This document shows positions 31,386 to 43,287 of a DNA stretch of 64,000 nt, piece after piece. The notes under the pieces are model-generated. The model searched no databases. It was not told the DNA's origin and saw only the letters and a list, made by a program, of their open reading frames with translations. Numbering within the stretch: position 1 is the first letter of the stretch; the number at the start of each line of letters is the position of its first letter. The position numbers and the translations under genes were made by a program. Origin of the DNA: Adiantum capillus-veneris (taxonomy: Eukaryota > Streptophyta > Polypodiopsida > Polypodiales > Pteridaceae); NCBI GenBank assembly GCA_014529385.2, contig CM043965.1, forward strand, positions 66,125,190 through 66,189,189, given 5' to 3'.

Positions 31386-34300
31386 ACACCTCCATAAGAG
31401 TGTGTAGGGGGGTTAAGAGAAGGGAAATCGTATCATTCTTTTGCACTTAGCTAAGAAATTTACCCCATCCATATAGTCCTTCTGTTAGAAGGACCAGACA
31501 ATGGATGCAAGTATTTTCCATTATAGATTGATGTGATGCAAAGATTAACAAGTAGTATAGTGATAAGAAGGGACTAAAATAATTATAGTAGAATAGAACA
31601 CATTGATGGTACTATTCTGAAATATGAGAAGAATTCAATACCTGAGACCATACCTTTTTTATAGAATAATGAGAAATATGTCTACCGCAAATAAAAACAT
31701 GGATCAAAAACTTGTGGAGGTTGATTCAGATACAAAAGCAAGTCTTATGTCCCATGAATAATGTCCAATGCTAAAGAATAGATGTCTTCCTCAAACCATT
31801 CAAAGGAGCCCAAATATCAAGGAGAAAAAAAAGTTGCAATATAGAAAAGTAAGAACTTGAAATTATATCAAATTTCTTATGCAACATCAATTGCAACTTC
31901 GTCTGATTCCAACATTCTCTTCAATCTCAAGATAGGGAGGCCACAAATGTAGTTTCTCGATGGACCAACAACCAAGCCATCAGGAGATTTTTGGGTACAC
32001 CCCAAGGAAAATCATGTCATGTTATTACCTAAAAGACTAGCATCCATTAAAATATTTGTAAACAATCATTAATCTTTGTGAAGGTCGGGGATTTAGTTTC
32101 TATGATGACATGGATCGCTAGGGTATGAAATGAGAACAAAGGTACTTTTCTTTTGCAAACCGTATCAACACATGTATCATTGGATGGCTCTTGAGAAGGA
32201 TGACCTAAACCTCAATGTCCATATAATTTGGAGATTGTTTACAAACTTTACGACTCGCCCATTGCTGAAGGAATATGACCGCATGGATGTACTTAGAGAG
32301 CCCTTTTGATCCCAAAACTACCCTAAAATATCTCCTTCAACAAAATCGAAAATTGCCTCAAAAGCCAATTGGAGGGGCAACAACTTTGTTCAAAGCCAAA
32401 CATAAAGTCTTGTACATGCTCAACTCAAATGTATTAGAAACTAAAGCACTACAACCCTCGCAAGTATGAAGGCAAAAGGAAGCATTAAAAAAGTTGCAAT
32501 TAAAATGAAAAAATAGAAAATAGCATTTTGGTAATAGAATATTATCTCAATAACAACACCAAGCTCAATAGATATTTTAATGGATGGTCTACTTATTGAC
32601 CTTGTACATCAATATTCCAAATTGACTCAAGAAAAAGTTCCATAAAAGAAGGTGCTAACAAATTTGAATCTTTCTTTCAAATTCCTTTTTTGGTTTAAAA
32701 ATCAAGTCACAACCATCTATAGAAATTTTTTCTTTATAAAATGTCCTGAGGCAAACACTCAAGTGCTTAACAATGCATGATCATTCTTGAAGTAGATTAT
32801 GGTACATGGTTCATGTTCGAATTAAAGAGCATTTCTCCTTTTCACCGTGTATCTACAAGTGATGCTGCAAAGGAGAGGAACCAATGAAACACGTTTCAAC
32901 CACAAAAATTCGTCTTGGAATGTGAAACGTCTTTTTGTTGCTAATGGCATTTTCTCTTATTTGGGGTTTTTCACCTTTTGCAAATTTGTTACCTTCACCA
33001 TCAAAATGTGTAAAGTATTGTTTTTTTTATGCCCATTAATTACATCCACACAAGTAATAGAACTACACCATTCATAGGCAACTTGAGGATAACTTGCTCA
33101 TACCATCGAAGGAATCAAGCTTGCAAGCCCTAATTTTTTATTGGAGCTTGTGCCATTTTAACAGATGGCAAAGAATATAAATATGTACCTTAGTATACAA
33201 GAACTAATCGGAATCAAAATGAAGATAAATACGATGATTTCTTCCTTGACCATGTTGCTAGTCTACCCTATGTGTTAACCAATTCTTCTTCATAGAGATG
33301 TCATGTGCAAAAACAAAGTTAATATATGCTATTAGCTTTGGAAGGTGTGACCTAGAATGTGTGAAATCACTCAAATGATACCATAAAACAATGCAAATTA
33401 GGGTGGGCTACTACAACAGAGCATACTATACATGAAAAAATTGCACTTTCTTCACAAGCTTTCTACTTATGTTGTATCTTTGCATTGAATCATGCATCCA
33501 AATTCTACTCTCAATTCTCCCTATTTATATCTAGTTTTGCTAATGAGCAATGATATTCTATGTTCACCAAGTAATTTTGAAATAATTTGTTATGTGACAC
33601 TTATCGAGTAAGTGTAGTTCTGTTCAATTCTATATGGGCTCAAAGTTGAAGACAACCTTTAATCTCATAAGTGTTTGAGTAGTAATCTATTGAGTACAAC
33701 CTCTGCTTGACTATCATCGGCAACAATGAGCGCTAGGTTCCATTGTATTTGCTTATGGCAGATTGATTTCTCTCAAACGGAAGGTTTTAATGAAATACAT
33801 GATGTTGTGGCCTACATGAATAAGAGCTTTGCTTAGAGCATTAGGAGTTGGTGGTAGTGTGGCAGGGTTCGTGTTTCCATATTGGAAGCCACTCGACTCA
33901 TTCTGTCATGTAGCAAAGTATAGTAGGTGTAACTGACAAGAGTCTAATCATAGCCCTTTGAAATGTGTAATTTGGGCTCATGCTATTCATGATAGCACAT
34001 GTTCACCGATCCTCAACAAAGGAATAACAAAAGCAAGAAAAGAACTTTAAAAAAAGAAAGTTAATTTGCATTTAAAAGAGTCCCTCTTGAAAAAGTGATT
34101 CGCATCTGCAAGAGCCCTTCCATAATGCCCTTTCCACTACAATCCAAAAATATGTTTGCTAGATCCCCCTTCAATCATTCAAAAATATGCTTGCTAGAGC
34201 TCTAATCTCTTGCTCCTTCACTATCGTATAAAGTTCCTTTCAGGAGCATGTAATGCCCATGTCACAAGGGGAAAAAGATGCAATTTTTGCCGTTACCTCA

Positions 34301-35070
34301 GCACTACTGTGAAGACGAAGAAATATGATTCAAACCACTATACTCTCATATAATCATGTGTTTTTGCGCGATCAATGTGGAAGCACTCCTATTTTGGGCA
34401 ATTTCTTCTCAATAAACTAATGTGGCTACTTTTAAAAGACAGGTTCCACAATTATCACCCATCTCACTACTTCTCCCGTAGGGTATGAACAAAAGTGACC
34501 TTGAAGATGCCACTGGAGGAATCTCTACCACAATCTCCTCCACCACAACTCATGGTTAAATATGCATGCCATTCTCTTAAGACCAGGCTCCGCTTTTACA
34601 GCTTTGTGCAAGGCTAAATGTTTAAAGCTCGCTGGTTCTTGTGATGAACCTACATTGTTAATCATATCAAACATCATCATCCACCAGATTATACTTGTTC
34701 TTTATAGTTAATATGCCACAAATGATTGTTAACGCATTGTGGTTTCACTTAGCTTCATGGGACCCCGTCCACCCACTCATACATGCAAATTTCAGCCAAG
34801 TGATTTTTGATGCGTTCTAGCACAACATGTTGGCATGGTATAGTGGAATAATCCCATGAAATGCAAGCCAAAAAAAAATCCATATTTCTTGATCAGTTGC
34901 CAACTAAAATAAGAACTCAAAACGGGTTTCACCGCCATCACAAAAATATGCTTTACTTCAACCAATGAAAACAACTAAAGCAAAATCCCACTTCACGCTA
35001 TTATGTTATGTATTTGACAATGGCCAAATCAACAGCATAACCTTAGAAAAACAATAGCATGTAATTCTCT
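31386..35070. other. AT-rich non-coding stretch, no gene seen
   Basis: I found no recognisable protein, LTR or RNA gene in these 3.7 kb. Open frames are short and unconvincing. One small local repeat is visible: CAAAAATATG followed by TTGCTAGA at about 34146 and 34180. Decayed transposon sequence is the likely content. Confidence 0.5.
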
Positions 35071-35095
35071 CCCCCCCCCCCCCCCCCCCCCCCCC
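35071..35095. repeat. Poly-C run (25 bp)
   Basis: Uninterrupted C run, one of four G/C homopolymers of 25 bp or more in the window. Confidence 0.95.
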
Positions 35096-35586
35096 GTTGC
35101 ATGCGCTCTTACATTGCAATATACTAACAATCAATCTATGCCACTGTTCAATCATCACATTGATATATAGAGCTGGCGTTACCCAACAAGCATGGCCAAT
35201 TCCACCATGCAAGCATGACAACATTCGCTACTAATGCTCAATAGCTTGCAACTTATTTAGCCCAAAAAATGCCTTAAAAAGGGCTAGCCTTACCTGATGA
35301 GGAAAAAAAAAAGGCAGCAACTTGGACAAACAAAATGTCCAATATGCAAGTGTAATCATGAGGTCAGCCTGACAATGCGCCATCGACTTTCCTCATCTCA
35401 AACGGCCGAAGCTAACCTCTTCAATGTCAAAAAATTGCTACCCAACAAACTCTCTAACTGTTAAGCGAGTTTTAACTCAGCGCATTCTTAATCTCTGCAG
35501 ACACCTCCTGTGGAGATTTCTCCGCATGCAAACCGACCACGACTCCTCTCTCTTTGTAGTGATCAACTACCTGGAAAAAAAATATA

Positions 35587-35589
<3 letters not shown>

Positions 35590-35674
<85 letters not shown>
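35590..35674. repeat. Compound (TC)n(AC)n microsatellite
   Basis: (TC)n at 35590-35644 continues directly into (AC)n to 35674. Confidence 0.95.
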
Positions 35675-35676
<2 letters not shown>

Positions 35677-36362
35677 GTTGAAAAGACACTCTCCATGGAG
35701 CAGTATGGGACTGCCGTGAGATAAAGAATGGCTGAGAGGATGCATTGGGAAGAATGACTCATGATGTAGAATCCATACCCTCAAGAGTAAATCATCTTGA
35801 CACGAGCTGCAACTGTAAGTAAACATGACGTGAGTGCAAAGGGAGAGGCTACAACTTAATTAGAGAGAGAAGCCATCACCAAAGTAAGAATCATCCATGA
35901 CGCCTTCACCAGATCAAGGTTGAATAGGTACATCCAAACTACAGAGATAGTAGCCACAAGCCCAAGTAGAAGCGCGACAAAAGCTAGGCTAGAGAACCAC
36001 CAGCATGAGCATACAAAGCACACACCCACTGCCAAAGGTTACTCACATCGAGAGGAAAGAAGTGTTTGACATGCAAAGAATAGGCACGGGTCCATTATAA
36101 AGAAACAAATGAAGGAGCCGGACAAGGCAATCCCATGTGGAGAGGTAGCAATCGAGGAAAAGGGAGCACAGATCACCGAGAGACATGTTGTGATCGACCA
36201 TTATACGCACACCGAGCCACATCCACAAGACAAGTACATGTAGCAACACCATCATCTGCATCTTCCTGAGGGTAAGGGAGCCAGCTGCCACGCGGAGAAA
36301 AGATCTACAACACCAAGGAAGATGAGTCCATTTATGCCATAACCAAAATCCAGAAACCTCAC
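35675..36362. other. Non-coding flank of solo LTR, no gene seen
   Basis: A minus-strand frame from about 36362 to 36043 is open but has no recognisable domain, and its upstream part is inside the solo LTR. The last bases, CTCAC (36358-36362), are the left target duplication of that LTR. Confidence 0.45.
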
Positions 36363-36968
36363 TGTCACAAACTGCTGACGTGTCGAAGCACTGAAGAAGG
36401 GAGCCAACTTGTAGATCCTGGCCGAGGAAATAAAGCAGGACCCACACACAAACACACAAAGGAAATAAAGCAAGACCCACACACACAAGAAATTGCGTAG
36501 CTGCTGATGACGTCGCAAATTTCCGAAAATTATGTTGGTTGATGACGTGGCAGGCTGTACGGATTTCCACGTTTTGCGCTGGCTGATGACGTGGCAAGCT
36601 GTACGGATTACCGTAAATTACGCTGACAGCTTTTTGGCATTGCTTTTTGGACCAAAAGCTTTTGAGTTTGAAGGCTTTTCATGTAAACTGCTTTTCAGGC
36701 CAAGGGCCTTTAAATATGAGGTTAGGGCTCATTCTCTGGCATGCTTCCTAAAGAAGGTGCAGAGTCTATAGTACCGGCTTGTACTGTGTTCATGCAATAT
36801 AAAGAAATACCGAAAGGGGCGCTAAGGTTTGGGGCCAATACTCTCTGGGGTGGAATTCCGCCACTCCGTGTCACGTGTCGTCTGTCTCTCAGTTCTGCTT
36901 TTATTGAAGTGCTAAAAGTCTATTCAGTCTGTTCTTTGCTATTGGCACGTGGTGCCCGTCTTGTGACA
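36363..36968 (+). repeat. Solo LTR of the NA-G family
   Basis: It starts TGTCACAAACTGCTGACGTG and ends CCCGTCTTGTGACA, like both NA-G LTRs (40292-40965, 42582-43282). The flanks are CTCAC and CTCAT, a target duplication with one mismatch. No primer site follows (CTCATGTC instead of GTGGTATC), so this is a solo LTR left by recombination. The shared module (AAAGAAATACCGAAAGGGGCGC, then TTTGGGGCC) is at 36799-36840. Confidence 0.88.
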
Positions 36969-36973
36969 CTCAT

Positions 36974-38146
36974 GTCTCAATTCGAAGAAGCAACAAGGCG
37001 ATCTGAAAATCATGCCGGATCACCACTACACCGATGCAATAGGGGGTAAAGACTTGCGAAGCAAGAAGGGAATCCAAAAGGGTACTGATGGAGCAAAGTT
37101 TTGATGCTGTCCACACTGAAAAACACGGCAAATGAGGGCTGGAAAATCTGCTGGAAACAGGGATTTCAGCAATCTACCCGGTGTCGAAGAGACGGGAAGC
37201 CAAAAATTTCGGGTAGATATCAATATGTGCACCAAGATTTGGCTGAAAATCAGGTTAAAAAAAAAAACTCCACAACTTACACTAGAAGGAATGTTGCTTA
37301 ATTAGCTTTATATGACCAAAAAAAAAAAATCTAAATGAATTATTGGAATAATAAGTGAGAGGGTTTTTCTCACGGGAGACATCGGAGTGCAGATATTTCT
37401 TGGTGGCACTATGAACAGAAATATTTGTAGCACCACCAAGAACGGGTACTGCTAATCCGTTACATAAGATGGGTGACAAGGAGCATCGGTAAAAAGTATT
37501 CAACCATCCGGGGAAGGACATCTCTGATGCGTCATAGGATGGGTGGCATAGAGCATCGCAAGGAGATTGTACCATAGGTTCGGTGAGAAAAGACTAGGTG
37601 ATGAGTATTCCTGATGCGTCACAAGGTGGGTGACAAGGGGATCGAAAAGGGGATATTCCATAGTCAGGAGGAAATTCAAAACTATGTTAGAATTGTGCAC
37701 AAGAATGAGCAAGCACTTGAATGAAGATGGGTTCAGAGGAAACTTTTGAGGAAAAACAAATGCTTTTTGAGAAAGCAGGTTGGAAAAGCAAATGCTTTCC
37801 CGCAAAGAGGTCTATGTTAGCATTGCATATGTGCATGAGACTGCATCCAGGGACACCTGGGTTGTGTTTGTGTGAGCATTGTTTTCAGCTTACAAGGTTT
37901 TATCAAGTTTTTAACATGTTCAGACCATTTTTTTAAATAGACAAGCTGGCCACTTCATAAGTGGGCACCCACCAGTTAAAATACCCATTAAAAAATCCAG
38001 CGCTTTCTTTCTTGGCAGCCCACAATCGTTCTCTCTCTCTCTTTTTGGCTGAGAAGCAGCGATCCCTCTCCCCCTCTCTTTGGCACCACTCTCCCTCCCC
38101 TATTCCTACCGGCAAGGCTGCTTCTATTCCCACCAGCTGCCAGGAG
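36974..38146. other. Non-coding stretch with degenerate ~85-bp repeats
   Basis: No gene recognised. Between about 37455 and 37650 a unit like GATGCGTCATAGGATGGGTGGCATAGAGCATCG occurs three times in degenerate form (near 37457, 37527 and 37614). The rest shows no clear structure. Confidence 0.45.
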
Positions 38147-38400
38147 TTATGAAGGCAGATTCTCTCTCACTCCCAAGCAGAAGAAAAAGGCCAGCGCTAG
38201 CAACAAGGAGAGGCTGCTGCAGATTTCAGCCACGAAGATGACGCCGCCGGTGATCCCCATAGCTGCCCCAAGTGCACGAAATGTCTCCAAGACCATGTAG
38301 GCAAGTCCCATCGTCAAGAAGTGCCATAGGAAGTTTTTCCACCACGACAAGAAGTTGTTTTTCTCTGTTTTCAACCCATAGACGTCGTAGACGAGGGTGA
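38147..38400 (-). other. Hydrophobic open frame, faintly ABCG-transporter-like
   Basis: The minus strand encodes LVYDVYGLKTEKNNFLSWW and then a strongly hydrophobic stretch (FRALGAAMGITGGVIFVAEI, then LSLLLALAFFFCLGV), about 85 residues with two membrane-like segments. The spacing of VY, G, W and F residues recalls the last transmembrane region of plant ABCG/PDR transporters, but there is no diagnostic motif. The plus strand of the same segment is also open in part. Treat as a possible exon fragment only. Confidence 0.2.
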
Positions 38401-39013
38401 TTTACGAGAACCAACCAAAGAACACACCTCTCCTATGTGTAGGATTGGAGGAGAAGGTTCTCTACGACAAGATCTCTTTCGGGAGATTGCTTTTCGAGAA
38501 CCAAGTTGCGTTACGAGTGTCAAGACTTCAAAGGTAACATTTTCATGTTTAGATCTCTAACTATTTGTTTGTGGGAGTACTTCCTCTTTGCGAGGGAGTA
38601 GAGCCAGATCAGCCCAAGGGTTTCACACCCTGAGTTGGGAATAGTTCCACGAATCTGAGAGTGGTAAGACTCTAGAGTTCGGATCCGGAGGTTGAGATTC
38701 CCAAGGAAGGACGTCCAAGAAAGCAAAGTTATTCTACAGGAGGAGGACTCAAGGAACAGAGTTGGAAAAGAGTTGCAAGGATGCCATACCCCGAGTTTGG
38801 AAGGTAATACCCAGAGGCAAGAACCTTGGTTCTCAAGGATTCTAAAAAAGAAACGGAAGTTCCTTGGAATAGGGTCTTGCCCCTAAGGAATAGGAAGTTG
38901 AGGCTTCCGGGAACCATCAAGTCTGATTCTAGAATGAAATGGTAATACATTCGATCCAAGTGCTTGTATAGACTTTTCCCTAGAAACAAAGAATCTTTTT
39001 TTTTTTTTTTTAA

Positions 39014-39059
<46 letters not shown>

Positions 39060-39919
39060 CAGCCCATTTTCTGGTCCCTAGTAGTGTGCCGATCTTCTCA
39101 CTCCTCTCTACTTCTCTCTCTATCAATTGGCTTCAGCAAAACCTATTTATCCAAGTGTATTCAATATTGTTATGTGTTGCTCCCAATTGTGACAGGCCTC
39201 GAGATCTATCCAAGAGCAGAGAACACAGTCAGCAAGGCCTAAGATGTAGATCCCGCACAAGAAAGGGCTCCAAGACAAAACGCTATCCTAGGAGAGGGAA
39301 AATGCAGGTGCAGTCCACCCTCAAAAACACAAGGGCATCCCATCAAGGGGAGAAGGTGAAGGGGAGGACGGGGGGCAAGGAGAGGTGACAAGCGCACTCC
39401 ACAGGCTGCAAAAACGCAGCAAGCTTTTCAACAACATAGATGGAAAGGGGACCTTTCTCGCAACAAAAACTTGCTCAAGAGCTCCTCTAGCCTCTAGGGG
39501 TTGGGAGAGAGAGAGAGATGAATAAAAGATTGGCAAGCCCACTACCACCAGATGGAAAACTCTACAAATGATACAACAAAAAGGACAGAGTGCCTTCTAG
39601 GCCAAATATATAGTGAAGGTCGGGCAAAAGTCTCTGTCAAATATCATGACCAAAAAAAAACATCATCCTAAAGATAATAAAGCGGGCAAATCAGGCCTCA
39701 GACGGGCAAGTGCCGGTGCAAACCCATAAGTGTGCCTAATATTCCTATCCGGCAAGTGTACAGGTGGCCAAACAACAACCGTGGCGTGTGATGAGAAGCT
39801 TGTAACCAAGAGAAAGGATTTAGAAGGTGCACTCTTAAACACTTAAGGCACCAGATTGCTTCAGCCATTGCATGTGCCAAAGCATAGCTATGGATGCCTA
39901 GAGTAAAGGTCAAATATGG
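38401..39919. other. Non-coding stretch around a poly-G run
   Basis: No gene recognised. It contains the T/G homopolymer at 38997-39057. A weak GA-rich part lies at 39300-39400. Confidence 0.45.
39014..39057. repeat. Poly-G run (44 bp)
   Basis: G44 preceded by a T14-16 run (38997-39011). The longest homopolymer of the window and a strong G-quadruplex candidate. Confidence 0.95.
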
Positions 39920-40291
39920 ACTATTATATTTAGCAAGCACGCTCACTTTGTCCCAAAGAAGAAAATCATCATAAATAAGCTATACATTGCCCAACTTTTC
40001 AGATATCATGGGATGCCTACATCCATTATTTTGGATAGAGATCCTCAAACGACTAGTTTCGACTGGCGGGCTCTTTGCCAGAATATGGAATTGCTCTCAA
40101 ATTCTCTTCATTCTTGCATCCCAAGACAAATGGTCAGTCTGAGATCACATATTCAATGGTGTTGGATTGTTCTCGTGTTATGTTTCAAACCATAAGCCAA
40201 AGTGGGATAGGTACTTCCCTTTGGTCAAATTTTCTTGTAGCATACACCATCTACACCCTCTAAGATTGCGGAAGGTTCCACCAACCTCATG
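39920..40291 (+). pseudogene. Gyp-F integrase relic, left part
   Basis: In shifting plus-strand frames this encodes a Ty3/gypsy integrase core: AHFVPKKKII, then FRYHGMPTSIILDRDPQTTS with the second catalytic aspartate, then KFSSFLHPKTNGQSE with the catalytic glutamate, then a TPSKIAEGSTN-like end. It stops at 40291 where NA-G is inserted and resumes at 43288. Nothing recognisable of this element remains 5' of about 39920. Confidence 0.8.
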
Positions 40292-40965
40292 TGTCACAAA
40301 TTGCTGACGTGTCAAGTCAGTAAAGAGCAGAGCCAACCTTCAGATTACGGCCAAGGGGCCTACACCCTAAGAAGACAAGCAACTGCAAAAGAAGAAGTCC
40401 TACCAACTTATGGGACCCCGTCCGATGGGACCCAATTGACATAAAAGCATTTAGAATAAAGCTGGACCCTCACACACACCAGCGTGGAACTGATGACGTA
40501 GTAGTTGTACGTAGGCTCCAGAAATTACGTTGACAGTGCTAACGTGGCAGGTTGTACGGATTTTCGCGTTTTGCGGTGACTGCTGACATCGCAATTGTAC
40601 CAATTTCCATGATTTACGCTGGCAGCTTTTTGGCATTGCTTTTGGACCAGAAGCTTTTGAGCTTGAAGGCTTTTCATGTAAACTGCTTTGGAGCCTAAGG
40701 CCTTTAAATATGAAGCCATAGGCTCATTCTTTGGCGTGCTTCTTGGAGAAGGTGCAGAGTCTACAGTACCTGCTTGTACTGTGTTGATGCAATATAAAGA
40801 AATATCGAAAGGGGTGCCAAGGTTTGGGGCCAATACTCTCTGGGGTGGAATTCCGCCACTCCGTGTCGTGTGTCGTCTCTCTCTTTCAATTCAATTGTTA
40901 TTGAAGTGCTAAAAGTCTGTTCAGTCTGTTCTTTTTTACTGGCACGTGGTGCCTGTCTTGTGACA
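40292..40965 (+). repeat. NA-G 5' LTR
   Basis: TGTCACAAATTGCTGACGTG to TCTTGTGACA. Contains the shared LTR module at 40793-40832, with AATATAAAG as its possible polyadenylation signal. Confidence 0.92.
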
Positions 40966-40978
40966 GTGGTATCAGAGC
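40966..40978 (+). other. NA-G primer-binding site
   Basis: GTGGTATCAGAGC, exact match to the usual initiator tRNA-Met primer site, immediately after the LTR. Confidence 0.92.
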
Positions 40979-41761
40979 ATCAATCGTATGCTTTTCTGAA
41001 AGCATACCAATCCTACCAAAGAGGAGACAAAGCAAACCAGAGACTACGGAATTTTATTTGAAGTATTAGCCACTCCCGACCCGGTCTTATTAGCCACTCC
41101 CACATAAGCCATAAATCACTCGCAAGAGAAGAAGGATATGAGATTTATTTCGAGTCACTGTTTTTCTCATAAGCAGTGTCATACAGATGTTGATGTCTAC
41201 AGCTACCAAGCCACACACTCCAAGGACTTGACAAGCTTTCAAGAAAAAAAATTTCCTCAAGTTATATGGTTTCTGACATCTTCCTTCGGAGTGCAACTTC
41301 TGGCAGAGTGGGGTATCCTGAAATGCTTGCCATGGAAACCCTAGCAGATTGTAACTTGAAATTTCTCGACATCTCTCAGTAGATGTCTCTTCACGAGCTG
41401 ATGACCTTGGAGGTCCGATGTGACTGCGACGATGTGACTGCAATGTCTTGGGGCTACCATCACTGCCACAGGAATATTGTCTGTCCAAGAGCTTATGGAC
41501 CATGGTGCGGTCAACTACGACCTTATGGAAGGAATCTAACCTTAATTTTTTGCTGCAAGTTTCAGGATGGAAAGTCAGTCGACTTTTCGAGCTCGATTAA
41601 TGTCGAAATTGCTTTTTAAGTTTGAAATTTGTTTGAGAACTTGTTTTGTGATCGTGTTTGAAATTTGTTTGAAATGGATGGTCTCTGTTTTGAACCTGTC
41701 TTGGTGCCGATTTGAAATGTTTGACTCTAGTTTTAATACTGGTTTCAATGATTGGTGATTT

Positions 41762-42156
41762 TACTCCCGGGTGGAGTACTGAGAAATGATGTTTGATAAT
41801 GCTTGTTCATACTCATGGCCCGAACCCTTGTGGTTATTTGCGGGGGGAGTATTGAAATGTTTGAAAAGTGTTGTTTTTACCGATGGCCCGGACCCTTGTG
41901 GTTATTTACGGGGGGAGTATTGTTGTTTTGACTCCCGGCCTGGACCCGGATGGTTATGTGGGAGGAGTATTAAGAAGTCTGAGCAGTGGTTACTCTCAGC
42001 ACCTCCAAACAACGCAGGCTGCGGTCTGGGGGGCGTTTGGTTGTAAATGGGCTCTATATCTCCCGACCCGGACCTTTTTAGGTTATGCGGGAGGAGTGAT
42101 GAGGGAGTCGTTGAATATCTCTCCGCCCGGACCTTGTTAGGTTATGCGGGAGGAGT
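41762..42156 (+). repeat. Array of five to six related hairpins in NA-G
   Basis: Five units have the form CCCG-N-ACC-loop-GGT-TAT-N-CGGG followed by GGGAGT or AGGAGT: about 41818-41853, 41885-41921, 41931-41970, 42060-42097 and 42121-42156. Outer (CCCG/CGGG) and inner (ACC/GGT) stems pair in most units while the loop varies. A shorter perfect hairpin (TACTCC/GGAGTA, 41762-41778) stands in front. Spacing is irregular (53 to 126 bp), unlike a simple tandem repeat. Confidence 0.8.
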
Positions 42157-42364
42157 GTTCATCAACAGCTTTATGTTTCTATGTCCTCTAACATACATAT
42201 GTGAGCATTTGTGTTGCATTGTGATGTGCCAACCACTCAATATTCCTAATTGGATGAGATTGCCTGGGTATGTAATTTTAGTGCATCAAGACACCCGTGG
42301 AAGATTAGTGCGGCTTGGGTGTGATGGCTAATTTTACTACGCCAGCATATCAAGAGTTCCGAGC

Positions 42365-42466
42365 TAGACGAAAGGAGAATCCAACTCCTTGAACAAAAGA
42401 GCCGAAAGGAGAATCCAACTCCTTGATCAAAAGAGCCGAATGGAGAAGCCAACTCCTTAACAAAAA
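42365..42466 (+). repeat. Three tandem 34-bp hairpin units in NA-G
   Basis: Units starting near 42372, 42406 and 42440 each contain AAGGAG, seven bases, CTCCTT, a six-base perfect inverted repeat (the third has AATGGAG). Linkers read GAACAAAAGAGCCG. They lie about 120 bp before the 3' LTR. Confidence 0.88.
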
Positions 42467-42543
42467 AAAGCAAACTGATTGTCCCTCGGAATGACCCTCG
42501 GAAAAAAAATTTAAGCCGACTTGAGTTGTTTTGCAGAAATGTT

Positions 42544-42561
42544 GTAATCGCCGACGATTAC
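42544..42561 (+). promoter_or_regulatory. Hairpin next to the NA-G polypurine tract
   Basis: GTAATCG, loop CCGA, CGATTAC: a perfect seven-base stem ten bases before the polypurine tract. The same stem with a four-base loop occurs at the same place in Gyp-I (46471-46488). Confidence 0.75.
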
Positions 42562-42581
42562 TCTCTTTCAAGAAGAAGGGA

Positions 42582-43282
42582 TGTCACAAATTGCTGACAT
42601 GTCAAGTTAGTAGCAAAGCCAACTTTCAAATCACGGTCGAGGGGCCTAAACCCTAAGAAGACAAGCAACAGGAGAAGAAGAAGTCCTACCAACTTATGGG
42701 ACCCATCCGATGGGGCCCAAGTGACATAAAAGCATTTAGAATAAAGCTGGACCCTCACACGCACAGCGTGGAACTGATGACGTGACAGTTGTACAGAGCG
42801 TGGAACTGATGACGTGACAGTTGTACGGAGGCTCCGAAAATTACGTTGACAATGCTGACGTGGCACGCTATACGGATTTTCGCGTTTTGCGTTGATTGTT
42901 GATGTGGCAGTTGTACAGATTTTTGTGATTTACGTTGACAGGTTTTTGGCATTGCTTTTGGACCATAAGCTTTTGAGTTTGAAGGCTTTTCATGTAAACT
43001 GCTTTTGGAGCCTAGGGCCTTTAAATATGAGGCCATGGGCTCATTCTTTGGCATGCTTCCTTGAGAAGGTGCAGAGTCTAGAGTACCGGCTTGTACTCTG
43101 TTGATGCAATATAAAGAAATACCAAAAGTGGCACCAAGGTTTGGGGCCAATACTCTCTGGGGTGAAATTCTGTCACTCCGTATCGTGTGTCGTCTCTCTC
43201 TTTCAGTTCAGTTGTTATTGAAGTGCTAAAAGTTTGTTCAGTCTGTTCTTTTCTATTGGCACGTGGTGCCCGTCTTGTGACA
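42582..43282 (+). repeat. NA-G 3' LTR
   Basis: TGTCACAAATTGCTGACATG to TCTTGTGACA. It contains an extra short duplication near 42765-42830 (GCGTGGAACTGATGACGTGACAG twice), explaining most of its greater length. Shared module at 43109-43150. Confidence 0.92.
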
Positions 43283-43287
43283 TTATG

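Larger units (their letters stand above)
40292..43282 (+). mobile_element. NA-G: non-coding LTR retroelement with hairpin arrays
   Basis: LTRs 40292-40965 (674 bp) and 42582-43282 (701 bp) flank an interior of about 1.6 kb. The primer site GTGGTATCAGAGC (40966-40978) is perfect and a polypurine tract (AGAAGAAGGGA, 42571-42581) precedes the 3' LTR. Flanks TCATG and TTATG form a duplication with one mismatch. The interior encodes no retroelement protein that I can recognise, so movement must depend on another element; Gyp-I, which shares the LTR ends and the hairpin next to the polypurine tract, is a candidate partner. It sits in the integrase gene of Gyp-F. Confidence 0.9.

Noticed and set aside
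42047-42331. Open plus-strand frames across the NA-G hairpin array
   Set aside because: The frames overlap in different phases, repeat with the hairpin units and lack any retroelement motif; structure explains the repetition better.
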